DNA of 64,000 nucleotides from Thalassotalea algicola (lineage in GTDB: Bacteria; Pseudomonadota; Gammaproteobacteria; Enterobacterales; Alteromonadaceae), in the NCBI RefSeq assembly GCF_012932965.1, contig NZ_JABBXH010000002.1, positions 367,120-431,119 on the forward strand, given 5' to 3'. Positions 25,845 through 34,481 of this stretch are shown here, in pieces; position 1 is the first letter of the stretch, and each line of letters starts with the position of its first letter. Both the position numbers and the translations under genes were made by a program. The notes beneath the pieces are model-generated. The model had not been told where the DNA came from. It did no database searches and was given only the letters and a program-made list of their open reading frames with translations.

Positions 25845-26507
25845 TTAACTGTTATTCTCTACTTGTTTACTTTCTTCTAAAGGTGGTTTCTCACTAATTT
25901 CACTGGTATTTAATGCTTTAATGGTTGCTAATGCATTTTCATAGTTTGGATGCTGTGAAATGTCTGGTACTAGCTCCTTGTATGCCACCTTTCCTTGCTC
26001 ATCAATAATAAAGATTGCTCGTGTAAGTAGACCCATATCTTTAATTAACAAGCCGTATTTTGCACCAAAATCGCGCCAAACGGCGTCTGATAATACTTTG
26101 ATTTTGTCTATATCCTCTACTTTGCAGAAGCGTTTTTGTGCAAACGGCAAATCGTTACTGATGGTGAGCATCACGACATTTTTGGGTAAATTTTCTACCT
26201 CTTCATTAAAGCGTTTCGTTTGTAATGAGCAGACACCAGTATCTAAACTAGGTACAACTGAAATTAATACAGTTTTATGCTTAAAGTCGATTAATTGAAC
26301 GGGAGAAAACGTATCATTAACTACTTTAAAATTTGGTGCAGTTTCACCCTCAGCTACTTGGTTTCCAAGTAAGGTGACATACTTGTTACCTGCCTTAACC
26401 AAGTTGTCAGTTTCTGTGAGGGAGCCTTGTTCAAGTGAAATGGCAAAGCTGTTGTAAGCTAAACCTAAATTTAACGCGCTAGCTAATAGTAAAGTTGAAA
26501 TTTTCAT
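25845..26507 (-). CDS. tpx: Thiol peroxidase Tpx with an apparent export signal
   Basis: This 220-residue atypical 2-Cys peroxiredoxin has the Tpx motif VVPSLDTGVCSLQTKRFN with peroxidatic Cys93 and resolving Cys128 (FCKVEDID), the same 34-35 residue spacing as E. coli Cys61/Cys95. Tpx reduces lipid and alkyl hydroperoxides using thioredoxin. Two oddities stand out. The N-terminus MKISTLLLASALNLGLAYNSFA is a signal peptide ahead of the normal Tpx start (VTLLGNQVAEGETAPNF). The C-terminus has a 20-residue acidic tail. It is therefore likely periplasmic, where its reductant would be different. Confidence 0.9.
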   Translation of the reverse strand: MKISTLLLASALNLGLAYNSFAISLEQGSLTETDNLVKAGNKYVTLLGNQVAEGETAPNFKVVNDTFSPVQLIDFKHKTVLISVVPSLDTGVCSLQTKRFNEEVENLPKNVVMLTISNDLPFAQKRFCKVEDIDKIKVLSDAVWRDFGAKYGLLIKDMGLLTRAIFIIDEQGKVAYKELVPDISQHPNYENALATIKALNTSEISEKPPLEESKQVENNS

Positions 26508-26687
26508 ATATAGTGTAATTAAAGAAGGTCATTAATTTAATAAGCTTAACGTTGTCGCATAGAAAATGCTAATAGTAAGCTAATGTTCGTGTTATTTTAT
26601 TGATTAATTTAGATAAACTTGAATAATTGGCTGATTCTTCAGCTATAATCCAATTGTAGAATTTAGGTCAGAGGTAGTTCACAAATA

Positions 26688-27782
26688 ATGTCAACTCGAT
26701 TACTCATATGTGATGACTCTAATATGGCGCGAAAGCAAGTCGCCAGATCTTTGCCTGATGACTGGGATGTTGAAATTAGCTTTGCGACTAATGGTCAGGA
26801 AGCTATCGAGGCAATTAAAGCAGGTAAGGGTGATGTACTTTTACTTGATTTAAATATGCCTGTAATGGACGGCTATGAAGTATTAGAAAATATAGTTAAA
26901 CAAGACTTACCCACACTAACCGTGGTTATCTCTGGTGATATTCAGCCGGAAGCTCATCAGCGGGTGACAAGCTTAGGAGCGTTAGACTTTATTAAAAAGC
27001 CAGTTAATAAAGAGAACCTAACGGAAATATTACTTAGCTATGGTATTTTTACTAAGGATGACTTGGTCAATGTTGCTTCTTCTGAGGAAGTAATACCAGA
27101 TGTATCCGAAAAAGTTTCATTACCTAAAGTCGAACAAATAGCACCAAAGGCTGAAGTCGTAAAAGACAAAACTGCTGAACCTATGGTGCTTGAACCTGAC
27201 ATGAGAGATTGCTACCAAGAAATAGCTAATGTTGCTATGGGGAGAGCAGGTGACCTGCTTGCTCGGTTGCTTGATGTTTTTGTTTTGCTTCCTATACCTA
27301 ACGTTAATTTAATAGAAGTTAGTGAACTTAGTATGGCACTGAGTTCTGTTGCCGCTAATGACACAACTTCAGGTGTATGTCAGGGCTTTATAGGAGCAGG
27401 GATTAGTGGCGAAGCATTACTAATATTAAATGATTCAAGCTTTAAAGATATTGCAGCTTTGATGAATTATGATCAAGAGATTGATGAAAGCGCAGAGCTA
27501 GAATTATTAATGGACATGGCAAACACCTTAATTGGTGCCTGTTTAAGCGGGGTATCCGAGCAGCTAGATATGACCTTTAGTCAAGGGCACCCCGTAGTTT
27601 TAGGGCAGCATAGGAAAATTAAAGACCTTATTGCCACTAACTCCTCCAAGTGGCGTCAAACTTTAGCTATAGAAATTAGTTACAACATCGAAAATTATGC
27701 GATTAAGTGTGATCTGTTGTTATTGTTTACTGAAGAGTCTATGCGCACGTTAAACAATAAAATTAGCTATTTACTGGATTAA
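26688..27782 (+). CDS. Response regulator fused to a CheC/CheX-like phosphatase domain
   Basis: This 364-residue protein has a receiver domain (residues 3-120) with CDDSN, the phosphoacceptor in VLLLDLNMPVMDG, Ser in VISGD and Lys in FIKKPVNK. After a linker, a CheC-like domain (about 175-364) carries YQEIANVAMGRAGDLL (ExxN) and ELLMDMANTLIGACLSGV (DxxN), the two helices that remove phosphate from CheY-P in CheC/CheX. Combined REC-CheC proteins are known in Shewanella and relatives. The next gene, a diguanylate cyclase, starts two bases after the stop, so both probably act together. Confidence 0.88.
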   Translation: MSTRLLICDDSNMARKQVARSLPDDWDVEISFATNGQEAIEAIKAGKGDVLLLDLNMPVMDGYEVLENIVKQDLPTLTVVISGDIQPEAHQRVTSLGALDFIKKPVNKENLTEILLSYGIFTKDDLVNVASSEEVIPDVSEKVSLPKVEQIAPKAEVVKDKTAEPMVLEPDMRDCYQEIANVAMGRAGDLLARLLDVFVLLPIPNVNLIEVSELSMALSSVAANDTTSGVCQGFIGAGISGEALLILNDSSFKDIAALMNYDQEIDESAELELLMDMANTLIGACLSGVSEQLDMTFSQGHPVVLGQHRKIKDLIATNSSKWRQTLAIEISYNIENYAIKCDLLLLFTEESMRTLNNKISYLLD

Positions 27783-27784
27783 TT

Positions 27785-28747
27785 ATGTCGTTAGAAGCTG
27801 CACAAATTAACGAATTACACTGGCTAATGGAGATGTTACATAACATCGATGTTGGCTTAGTCGTACTAGATCGCGATTATAATATTCAAATATGGAATGG
27901 TTTTATGGAAAACCATAGCGGTCTACTGCCTCGAGAAGTTAAGGATAAAAACCTTTTCTCTTTATTTGATGAAATACCAGAAGATTGGTTTACACGTAAA
28001 GCTGAGTCTGTATTTTTGTTGAAGAACAAAGCGTTCACCATATGGGAGCAACGTCCATTCTTATTCAAATTTCAAAACTATCGTCCAATTACTGGTACCG
28101 CGGATTATATGTATCAAAATACGACATTTATTCCGTTAATGGCTGCTAATGGTGAAGTAAGCCATTTATGCTTAATTATTTATGACGTTACTGATAACGC
28201 AGTCCATAAGCAGGATTTGGAAACAGCTAATGAAGAGCTAGCGTTATTAAGCCAAACTGATGGTTTGACCAAGTTATTTAATCGCACTCATTGGGAACGT
28301 TGCTTACAAGCTGAGTATAAACGATGGGTTCGCAGCCAAAACCCTAGCTGCTTAGTTATGCTTGATATTGACCATTTTAAGAAGGTCAATGATAGTTATG
28401 GTCATATGGTAGGTGATGAAGTTATTCGCCATATTTCAGGGCTAATTCGAGAGCATGTTCGAGAAACCGATGTTTCAGGTCGTTATGGTGGTGAAGAATT
28501 TGCTATTTTATTAGCCGATACGACATTGGAAAATGCTTACGTATTTGCTGAGCGACTTAGAGCAACGGTGGAAAAATCTATAGTTAAATACAATGACATA
28601 GATTTGCAGTACACGATTAGTGTAGGTGTTGCTCAAATTGTTCCGGCAATACAGACGTATGAAGCTTGGATTGAGTGTGCTGATGCTGCGCTTTATCAAT
28701 CTAAAGAGGGCGGGCGAAATAAAATCACTTTATACCCGAAACAATAA
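27785..28747 (+). CDS. PAS-GGDEF diguanylate cyclase
   Basis: This 320-residue soluble protein has a PAS sensor (about residues 10-140, ending in CLIIYDVTDNAVHKQ), a short coiled helix and a GGDEF domain (about 160-318). The active site reads GRYGGEEFAILL, a functional GGEEF, and RETD five residues before it is a product-inhibition I-site. It should make c-di-GMP from GTP. The gene is coupled to the REC-CheC gene by a two-base gap. A hairpin terminator follows. Confidence 0.92.
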   Translation: MSLEAAQINELHWLMEMLHNIDVGLVVLDRDYNIQIWNGFMENHSGLLPREVKDKNLFSLFDEIPEDWFTRKAESVFLLKNKAFTIWEQRPFLFKFQNYRPITGTADYMYQNTTFIPLMAANGEVSHLCLIIYDVTDNAVHKQDLETANEELALLSQTDGLTKLFNRTHWERCLQAEYKRWVRSQNPSCLVMLDIDHFKKVNDSYGHMVGDEVIRHISGLIREHVRETDVSGRYGGEEFAILLADTTLENAYVFAERLRATVEKSIVKYNDIDLQYTISVGVAQIVPAIQTYEAWIECADAALYQSKEGGRNKITLYPKQ

Positions 28748-28764
28748 AGGTTTTTAAGTTGTAT

Positions 28765-28790
28765 AAAAAAGCGACTGGTGGCGCTTTTTT
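28765..28790. terminator. Hairpin with T-runs between convergent genes
   Basis: AAAAAAGCG pairs with CGCTTTTTT across an eight-base loop, with six T on each strand. It lies between the stops of the GGDEF gene and the amidohydrolase gene. Confidence 0.72.
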
Positions 28791-28798
28791 ATTGTCAG

Positions 28799-30442
28799 TT
28801 ACTTTTTATACACTCGCTGGCCATCAACCCAAGTTTCAACTACCGTATTTTGCCAAATAGTACTTGGTGATTGGTTAAATAAGTCTTGTTCGATCAAAAT
28901 AAAGTCAGCTTTCTTACCAGGCTCTAAACTGCCAAGTAATTTTTCTTGATGACCTGCGAATGCCGCATCTATAGTAAAGCTCTTTAGTGCTTCTGCTGTC
29001 GTTAGTTTTTCTGACTCAATCCAGCCGCCAATTGGCTGATTTTCTCTGTCTTGTCGAGTGATAGACGCATGTAAGCCAAAGAATGGGTTAGTTGGCTCTA
29101 CAGGGAAATCAGAACCATTTGCAATACGTGCGCCGGCATTAAGTAGGCTTCGCCATGCATAAGCCCCTTTGAGTCGCTCGGCGCCAATTCTATCTTCAGC
29201 CATATTTTTATCGCTTGTCGCATGGGTTGCTTGAATTGAAGCAATTACGTTCATCTGAGCAAATTTTGGTATGTCTTCTAATCGTAAAACTTGCGCGTGC
29301 TCTATACGGTGTCTCATGGTGCTTGATTGGGTTTTGTTAATAAGTGCTGCGTAATGATCAAACGTTAAGGAGTTGGCGTGGTCGCCAATTGCGTGAGTGT
29401 TAACTTGAAATCCTTTAGCCATCGCGCTTTCGATATAATGAGCTAGGTCTTTATCTTTATGAAGCAGCAAACCTTTTGTTCCAGGTTTATCTGAGTAGTC
29501 TTCGTGTAGCGCAGCACCACGGCTGCCTAATGCACCATCAGCTTGAATTTTTACGCTATTAAATTGAAAGCTATTATCTTTGCTCTGATAAATGCCTTGA
29601 GCTAATCCTTTTTCCCAGTCCTTACTTGGCAAGTACAACATGGCATTTACGCGAATAGGCATATTGCTTTCATTCGCCAATTCTTTGTAAATATCAATGT
29701 GCTTTTTGGTAACACCTGCATCATGGACACTCGTTAAGCCAACACTCGCTAGTGCATGCATAGCCTTGACCAACACTGTTTTTTGTTCATTTTTAGACAG
29801 CGCCGGAATTTTATCAAAAATGAGGTCCATGGCATTATCGATAAATACACCGGAAGGGTTACCATTACTATCCTTGATTATTTCACCACCGACAGGTGAC
29901 TTTGTTTGTGTAGTGATGCCTGCAATTGACATAGCTTTACTATTGGCCCAGCCAGCATGGCCGTCAACGCGGCTAAGAAAAATAGGGGTATCTGGAAAGT
30001 ACTTATCCAATGATTTTGCTGTAGGGAAACTATTGCTAGGCCACTGTACCTGGTTCCAGCCTCTACCTTGTATCCAACGTTGATTCGGGTTTTCTTTGCG
30101 GTAAGCTTTAACACGCTCAACAGCTTCTTTTTCGCTACTAGCGCCAACTAAGTCAACTCGCATAAGGCTTAGACCATAGTTGAGAACATGGCCATGTGCA
30201 TCAACCAAACCTGGTAAAAGTGTATTGCCGTTAGCATTCACTAAATTAACATTGTTAGCTATTGATTCAGGTCTTTTTGAAAATATTTCATCAATTTTAT
30301 CATCTGTGAACTGAATGGCAGAGAATCGCGTAAGTTCTCCATTATTAATGGTATAACCTTTAACGTTGTGGATTAGGGTGGTTGCAGCCTGAATTGAACA
30401 ACTTGTTGCTAAGGCAATAACAAGTGTAGAAAGTTTTATCAT
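28799..30442 (-). CDS. Exported amidohydrolase, YtcJ/Amidohydro_3 family
   Basis: This 547-residue protein has a signal peptide (SIQA-ATT, cleaved near residue 20). GLVDAHGHVLNYG supplies the HxH metal pair, NTHAIGDHAN and RHRIEHAQVL supply later histidines, and ANGSDFPVEPTNPF carries the conserved Asp. The C-terminal composite domain ends with GSLEPGKKADFILIEQDLF. The family hydrolyses amides or related bonds at a metal centre. The substrate is unknown, and its location in the periplasm suggests scavenging. Confidence 0.88.
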   Translation of the reverse strand: MIKLSTLVIALATSCSIQAATTLIHNVKGYTINNGELTRFSAIQFTDDKIDEIFSKRPESIANNVNLVNANGNTLLPGLVDAHGHVLNYGLSLMRVDLVGASSEKEAVERVKAYRKENPNQRWIQGRGWNQVQWPSNSFPTAKSLDKYFPDTPIFLSRVDGHAGWANSKAMSIAGITTQTKSPVGGEIIKDSNGNPSGVFIDNAMDLIFDKIPALSKNEQKTVLVKAMHALASVGLTSVHDAGVTKKHIDIYKELANESNMPIRVNAMLYLPSKDWEKGLAQGIYQSKDNSFQFNSVKIQADGALGSRGAALHEDYSDKPGTKGLLLHKDKDLAHYIESAMAKGFQVNTHAIGDHANSLTFDHYAALINKTQSSTMRHRIEHAQVLRLEDIPKFAQMNVIASIQATHATSDKNMAEDRIGAERLKGAYAWRSLLNAGARIANGSDFPVEPTNPFFGLHASITRQDRENQPIGGWIESEKLTTAEALKSFTIDAAFAGHQEKLLGSLEPGKKADFILIEQDLFNQSPSTIWQNTVVETWVDGQRVYKK

Positions 30443-30499
30443 GAAAGACTCTTATTATTATATTCGTTACTCCTATATTATGCTGAAAAGCTAATCCTA

Positions 30500-32050
30500 T
30501 CAAAGTTTTACTTGAGTTCTTTTTCTCACAATAATAAGAAGTATGAGCATTATCGCAGCGATAAAAGTAGGGTAACGTTGATAAAGACTAAAAGGGGTTC
30601 GACCTTCCACAAGTGGAACATTGGTTGTTAAAACTCCCTGTTCAAATTGTGGAATTTTTTCAATAAACTTTCCGTTATGATCGACAGCAGCTGTAATACC
30701 TGTGTTAGTAGAGCGTAGTAGCGGGCGACCAAATTCTAGCGCACGCATTCTTGCAATTTCCATATGCTGATGTGGGCCATGAGATGTGCCAAACCAAGCA
30801 TCATTACTTACGGTAAGCAATATATCAGTGCTGTCATGAAAATTGGCGTGTAGTTGCTCAGGGAAGGCTATTTCAAAACAAATTAAGGGCGCTAACTGAA
30901 TACCGTTTGCCATTATATTTGGCTGAACATAATTGCCCCGGGAAAAAGAGGATTTTGGCAAGTTAAACAGAGGGGCTATTGGTCTTAACCATTCTTGAAA
31001 AGGCACAAACTCGCCAATAGGTAATAAATGGTGTTTGTAAAAACGATTACTGCTAGGGTAATAATAACTGCCCTCAGTATCTTCCAATTGTTTTTTACCT
31101 AAGACAATTAAACCATTGAAGTATTCTTTTGTTTCAAAGTTATAGTTGAGAATACCTGTGACAATTGCAGAATTATTTAAAGCAGCTGCACTATTGGCCA
31201 GCTCCAAGAATTCACCGGCCAGCGGTTCTACCGCCGGAACAGCAGATTCAGGCCAAATGAATAAATCAGCCCCGTAATTTTGACGGGTCAAATCTAAGTA
31301 TTTAAGCATTGTTGGCCACTCATTATCGGGTTGCCACTTTAATTCTTGCGCAATATTGCCCTGGACTAGTGCGACTTTTTTGGTTTCGCCCGTTTCTAGG
31401 GTAAAGATAAAGTGACTGCTAATGAAAACAATCAATAGTGAACTAGCGATAACAGATAGTGCAGCTTTCAATTGTTGACGTGAGTACACTAAACAAATAC
31501 TTACTGCAATTACCATTAAAATAAAGGTAATGCCTACTTCGCCAATAATAGGGGCAAGATACGCAAACGGAGAATCTATTTGACTATACCCTATTGATAA
31601 CCATGGGAATCCAGTTAAAAACCAGCCTCGTAACCATTCTGTGGCAATCCAAGTACTGGGCAGTAGCCAAATGTTCAATCGATTATCAGATGATAACTTT
31701 ATTGCAATAAAAGCTGATAAGGCAGGGAATATTGCTAAGTAAGCGCAAAGTAATGCCATTAAAAATAACGAAGCAAATAATGGCATTCCACCAAACTGAT
31801 CAATACTTACATGGACCCAGCTAATACCAGCACCAAACAAACCTAGACCAAAGAAATAACTGCTTTGAGTGGCTTGTTTCGTGCTATGTCCATTAATTTG
31901 AATACACCAAGTTGCTAACGCAATAATCGCAAGCCACCAGAATGAAAATGGGGCGTAAGCAAACACCATAGCAAGGCCAGCTAAGAGGCTAAATAAATTT
32001 TGTTTATTAAGAATGGCGTTTTTAAGCCCCTGAAGTATTTTGCGAAGCAT
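30500..32050 (-). CDS. lnt: Apolipoprotein N-acyltransferase Lnt
   Basis: This 516-residue inner-membrane enzyme N-acylates the lipid-modified cysteine of lipoproteins, the last step of their maturation. About six N-terminal helices and one C-terminal helix flank a periplasmic nitrilase-like domain (about 225-475). Its catalytic Glu-Lys-Cys triad appears in FIWPESAVPA, FYKHHLLPIGEFVPF and PLICFEIAFPE. The following NDAWFGTSHGPHQHMEIARMRALE block is typical. It is the last gene of the miaB-ybeZ-ybeY-corC-lnt series, five bases after corC. Confidence 0.95.
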   Translation of the reverse strand: MLRKILQGLKNAILNKQNLFSLLAGLAMVFAYAPFSFWWLAIIALATWCIQINGHSTKQATQSSYFFGLGLFGAGISWVHVSIDQFGGMPLFASLFLMALLCAYLAIFPALSAFIAIKLSSDNRLNIWLLPSTWIATEWLRGWFLTGFPWLSIGYSQIDSPFAYLAPIIGEVGITFILMVIAVSICLVYSRQQLKAALSVIASSLLIVFISSHFIFTLETGETKKVALVQGNIAQELKWQPDNEWPTMLKYLDLTRQNYGADLFIWPESAVPAVEPLAGEFLELANSAAALNNSAIVTGILNYNFETKEYFNGLIVLGKKQLEDTEGSYYYPSSNRFYKHHLLPIGEFVPFQEWLRPIAPLFNLPKSSFSRGNYVQPNIMANGIQLAPLICFEIAFPEQLHANFHDSTDILLTVSNDAWFGTSHGPHQHMEIARMRALEFGRPLLRSTNTGITAAVDHNGKFIEKIPQFEQGVLTTNVPLVEGRTPFSLYQRYPTFIAAIMLILLIIVRKRTQVKL

Positions 32051-32055
32051 GCGAG

Positions 32056-32934
32056 TTAGTCAGCAATTTTTCCATTTACTTCGTGATCTTTAGGTACTGT
32101 GATTTGTAGCATTTGTAAGCGTCTACTGTCAGCCGACACCACTTTAAATTCCCAATCACCAATTGCGACTTCTTCCCCTTTTCGCGGCATATGGCCAAAT
32201 TGGTGTAATACTATACCACCAATAGTATCGGCATCTGCTTCGTCGAATTCACAATTAAAGTATTCGTCGAAGTCTTCTAAATCGGTCAATGCCTTTACTT
32301 GATAAACATTGCCGGCAAGATGCTTAATCTCTTCTTCGATTTCATCGTCAGTTTCATCTTCAATTTCGCCAACAATAAGTTCTAGGATATCTTCAATCGT
32401 TACTACGCCTGATACCCCGCCATATTCATCAACTACTACCGCCATGTGATAACGTTTAGAGCGAAACTCTTTAAGCAAAGGTTCAACTTTTTTGCTTTCT
32501 GGGATAATCATCGCAGGGCGTATTAAATCTGAAAGCGTAAAACTCTCTTCACCATTTTTAAATGCGTATGCTAAAAGATCTTTCGCGAGGAGGATGCCTT
32601 CTACATTATCAATTTCGTCATTTACGACAGGAAATCGTGAGTGAGCAGATTCTAATATAGTGGGAAGAAAATCTTCAAGTGGTTGGTTGATGTCTAGTGT
32701 GACTATTTGCGAACGCGGTATCATGATATCGCGTACTCGCATTTCTGAAACTTCCAGTACACCTTCAATCATCTGTTTAGTTTCAGGTTTAATTAACTCG
32801 CGATCTTCTGCATCGTTAATTACATTGACTAGTTCATGTTTATTTTTCGGCTCTCCAGTAAATGCTTGAACAATTTTGTCGATAAACGATTTACTTTGAG
32901 AGCCGTTGCTAGAGTGAGGATTGTCTTCGCTCAT
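32056..32934 (-). CDS. corC: CorC/YbeX, CBS-domain protein (Mg/Co efflux family)
   Basis: This 292-residue cytosolic protein has a basic N-terminus, two CBS domains (about residues 65-190) starting VRDIMIPRSQIVTLD with the PVVNDEIDNVEGILLAKDLL loop, and a C-terminal CorC/HlyC transporter-associated domain (about 205-285). It acts in Co2+/Mg2+ homeostasis in Salmonella and in ribosome-related functions in E. coli (YbeX). It is part of the conserved operon, 19 bases after ybeY. Confidence 0.93.
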   Translation of the reverse strand: MSEDNPHSSNGSQSKSFIDKIVQAFTGEPKNKHELVNVINDAEDRELIKPETKQMIEGVLEVSEMRVRDIMIPRSQIVTLDINQPLEDFLPTILESAHSRFPVVNDEIDNVEGILLAKDLLAYAFKNGEESFTLSDLIRPAMIIPESKKVEPLLKEFRSKRYHMAVVVDEYGGVSGVVTIEDILELIVGEIEDETDDEIEEEIKHLAGNVYQVKALTDLEDFDEYFNCEFDEADADTIGGIVLHQFGHMPRKGEEVAIGDWEFKVVSADSRRLQMLQITVPKDHEVNGKIAD

Positions 32935-32953
32935 AGAGCTTTTTTATTTCCTA

Positions 32954-33403
32954 TTAAATTTCATAAGGGTTATTAAACCCAAGATTTTTTAAAATGTCTA
33001 TTTCTAAGGCTTCCATTTCTTCAGCCTCTTCGTCACTTATATGATCAAAGCCAAGCAAATGCAAGCAGCCATGAATAATCATGTGCGCCCAATGCGCTTT
33101 TATTGATTTACCTTGATCTTTTGCTTCTTGCTTGACTATATCTGCGCATACGACAAGATCACCAAGCAGTTCAAGTTCAATACCCTCTGGTACTTCAAAA
33201 GGAAAAGATAATACGTTAGTTGGCTTATCCTTTTGACGGTATGTGCTGTTTAACGTTTGGCTTTCTTCACAACCTACAATGCGAATCGTAAGTTCAAAAG
33301 GTTTGTTGTACTTTGCTAACGCCGCCTCTGCCCAAGTCTGAAAGTCTTCATCATCGGGCAGATGTTCATCAGCTACTATGCGCTGAATATCAAGTGTTAT
33401 CAT
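32954..33403 (-). CDS. ybeY: Endoribonuclease YbeY
   Basis: This 149-residue metal-dependent RNase matures the 3' end of 16S rRNA and takes part in ribosome quality control. The zinc site HGCLHLLGFDH matches the family HGxxHLxGxDH motif exactly, and the N-terminal NVLSFPFEVPEG is conserved. Its start overlaps the ybeZ stop by 14 bases, implying translational coupling. The length is close to E. coli YbeY (155). Confidence 0.95.
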   Translation of the reverse strand: MITLDIQRIVADEHLPDDEDFQTWAEAALAKYNKPFELTIRIVGCEESQTLNSTYRQKDKPTNVLSFPFEVPEGIELELLGDLVVCADIVKQEAKDQGKSIKAHWAHMIIHGCLHLLGFDHISDEEAEEMEALEIDILKNLGFNNPYEI

Positions 33404-34457
33404 TAGGCTTGGATTCTTGCAATGCTTTTTCTTGAGCTTCTTTAGCCTTGCGTTCTGCTTTTACTTTTGCCATTTTTGAGTCGAATGCTTCATAAGCTTC
33501 TACTATACGAGCAACAACTGGATGACGAACAACATCTTTAGATTGGAAGAAGTTAAAACTAACACCTGGAATATTTGGCAATACTTCAATAGCATGGCGT
33601 AAACCGGACTTTTGTCCGCGAGGTAAATCTACCTGGGTAATATCACCGGTGATTACTGCTCTAGAATTGAAGCCGATTCGGGTTAGGAACATTTTCATTT
33701 GCTCGACCGTCGTATTTTGACTTTCATCTAAAATAATAAATGCATCATTTAATGTACGGCCACGCATATAAGCTAGTGGTGCAATTTCAATAACATTGCG
33801 CTCAATAAGCTTTTCAACCTTTTCAAAGCCAAGCATTTCAAATAACGCGTCATATAGTGGTCTAAGATAAGGGTCTACTTTTTGCGATAAATCGCCCGGT
33901 AAAAAACCAAGCTTTTCTCCAGCTTCTACTGCTGGCCGGGTAAGTAGAATACGTCTAATTTCTTGGCGCTCTAGGGAATCTACAGCACAGGCGACTGCTA
34001 AGTACGTTTTACCAGTACCCGCTGGCCCAATGCCAAAAGTAATATCATGCGTAATAACATTTTGCACATAAGCTGATTGATTAAGATTGCGAGGCTTGAC
34101 TATGCCGCGCTTTGTTTTGATGGTTACCATTTTTTCGTAATCAACATCAACTTTAGTCGGTGCTTGTTCTAATACCCCGGCATTTAAAATACCCAAATGA
34201 ACCATCTCGGCTGTTATGGTCTTCATACGGCCTTTTACGATTTCGGTTTCGACGTATAAATCTTTTAGTAGCTTGGCTACAGCACTTGAATTTACTGGCT
34301 GGCCAACAATTTTAAATTCATTACCACGATAGCTTATTTCCACACCAAGACGGCGTTCAATTGTTTTTAAGTTATCGTCTAATGGCCCACATAAATTAGC
34401 CTGCCGTGAATTATCGACAGGCTCTAAAGTGAGGAGGGTTTTGTTATCAGTACTCAA
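33390..34457 (-). CDS. ybeZ: PhoH-like ATPase YbeZ
   Basis: This 355-residue PhoH-family ATPase has a small N-terminal RNA-binding-like region. The central ATPase has Walker A GPAGTGKTYLA (about residues 148-158) and Walker B AFIILDESQNTT. The signatures LLTRPAVEAGEKLGFLPGDL and ITGDITQVDLPRGQKSGL are conserved. YbeZ works with YbeY in rRNA processing. It follows miaB by 24 bases. The final 40 residues are a highly charged Lys/Glu helix. Confidence 0.94.
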   Translation of the reverse strand: MSTDNKTLLTLEPVDNSRQANLCGPLDDNLKTIERRLGVEISYRGNEFKIVGQPVNSSAVAKLLKDLYVETEIVKGRMKTITAEMVHLGILNAGVLEQAPTKVDVDYEKMVTIKTKRGIVKPRNLNQSAYVQNVITHDITFGIGPAGTGKTYLAVACAVDSLERQEIRRILLTRPAVEAGEKLGFLPGDLSQKVDPYLRPLYDALFEMLGFEKVEKLIERNVIEIAPLAYMRGRTLNDAFIILDESQNTTVEQMKMFLTRIGFNSRAVITGDITQVDLPRGQKSGLRHAIEVLPNIPGVSFNFFQSKDVVRHPVVARIVEAYEAFDSKMAKVKAERKAKEAQEKALQESKPNDNT

Positions 34458-34481
34458 GTAAAATTCCGTTATTTATCATTG

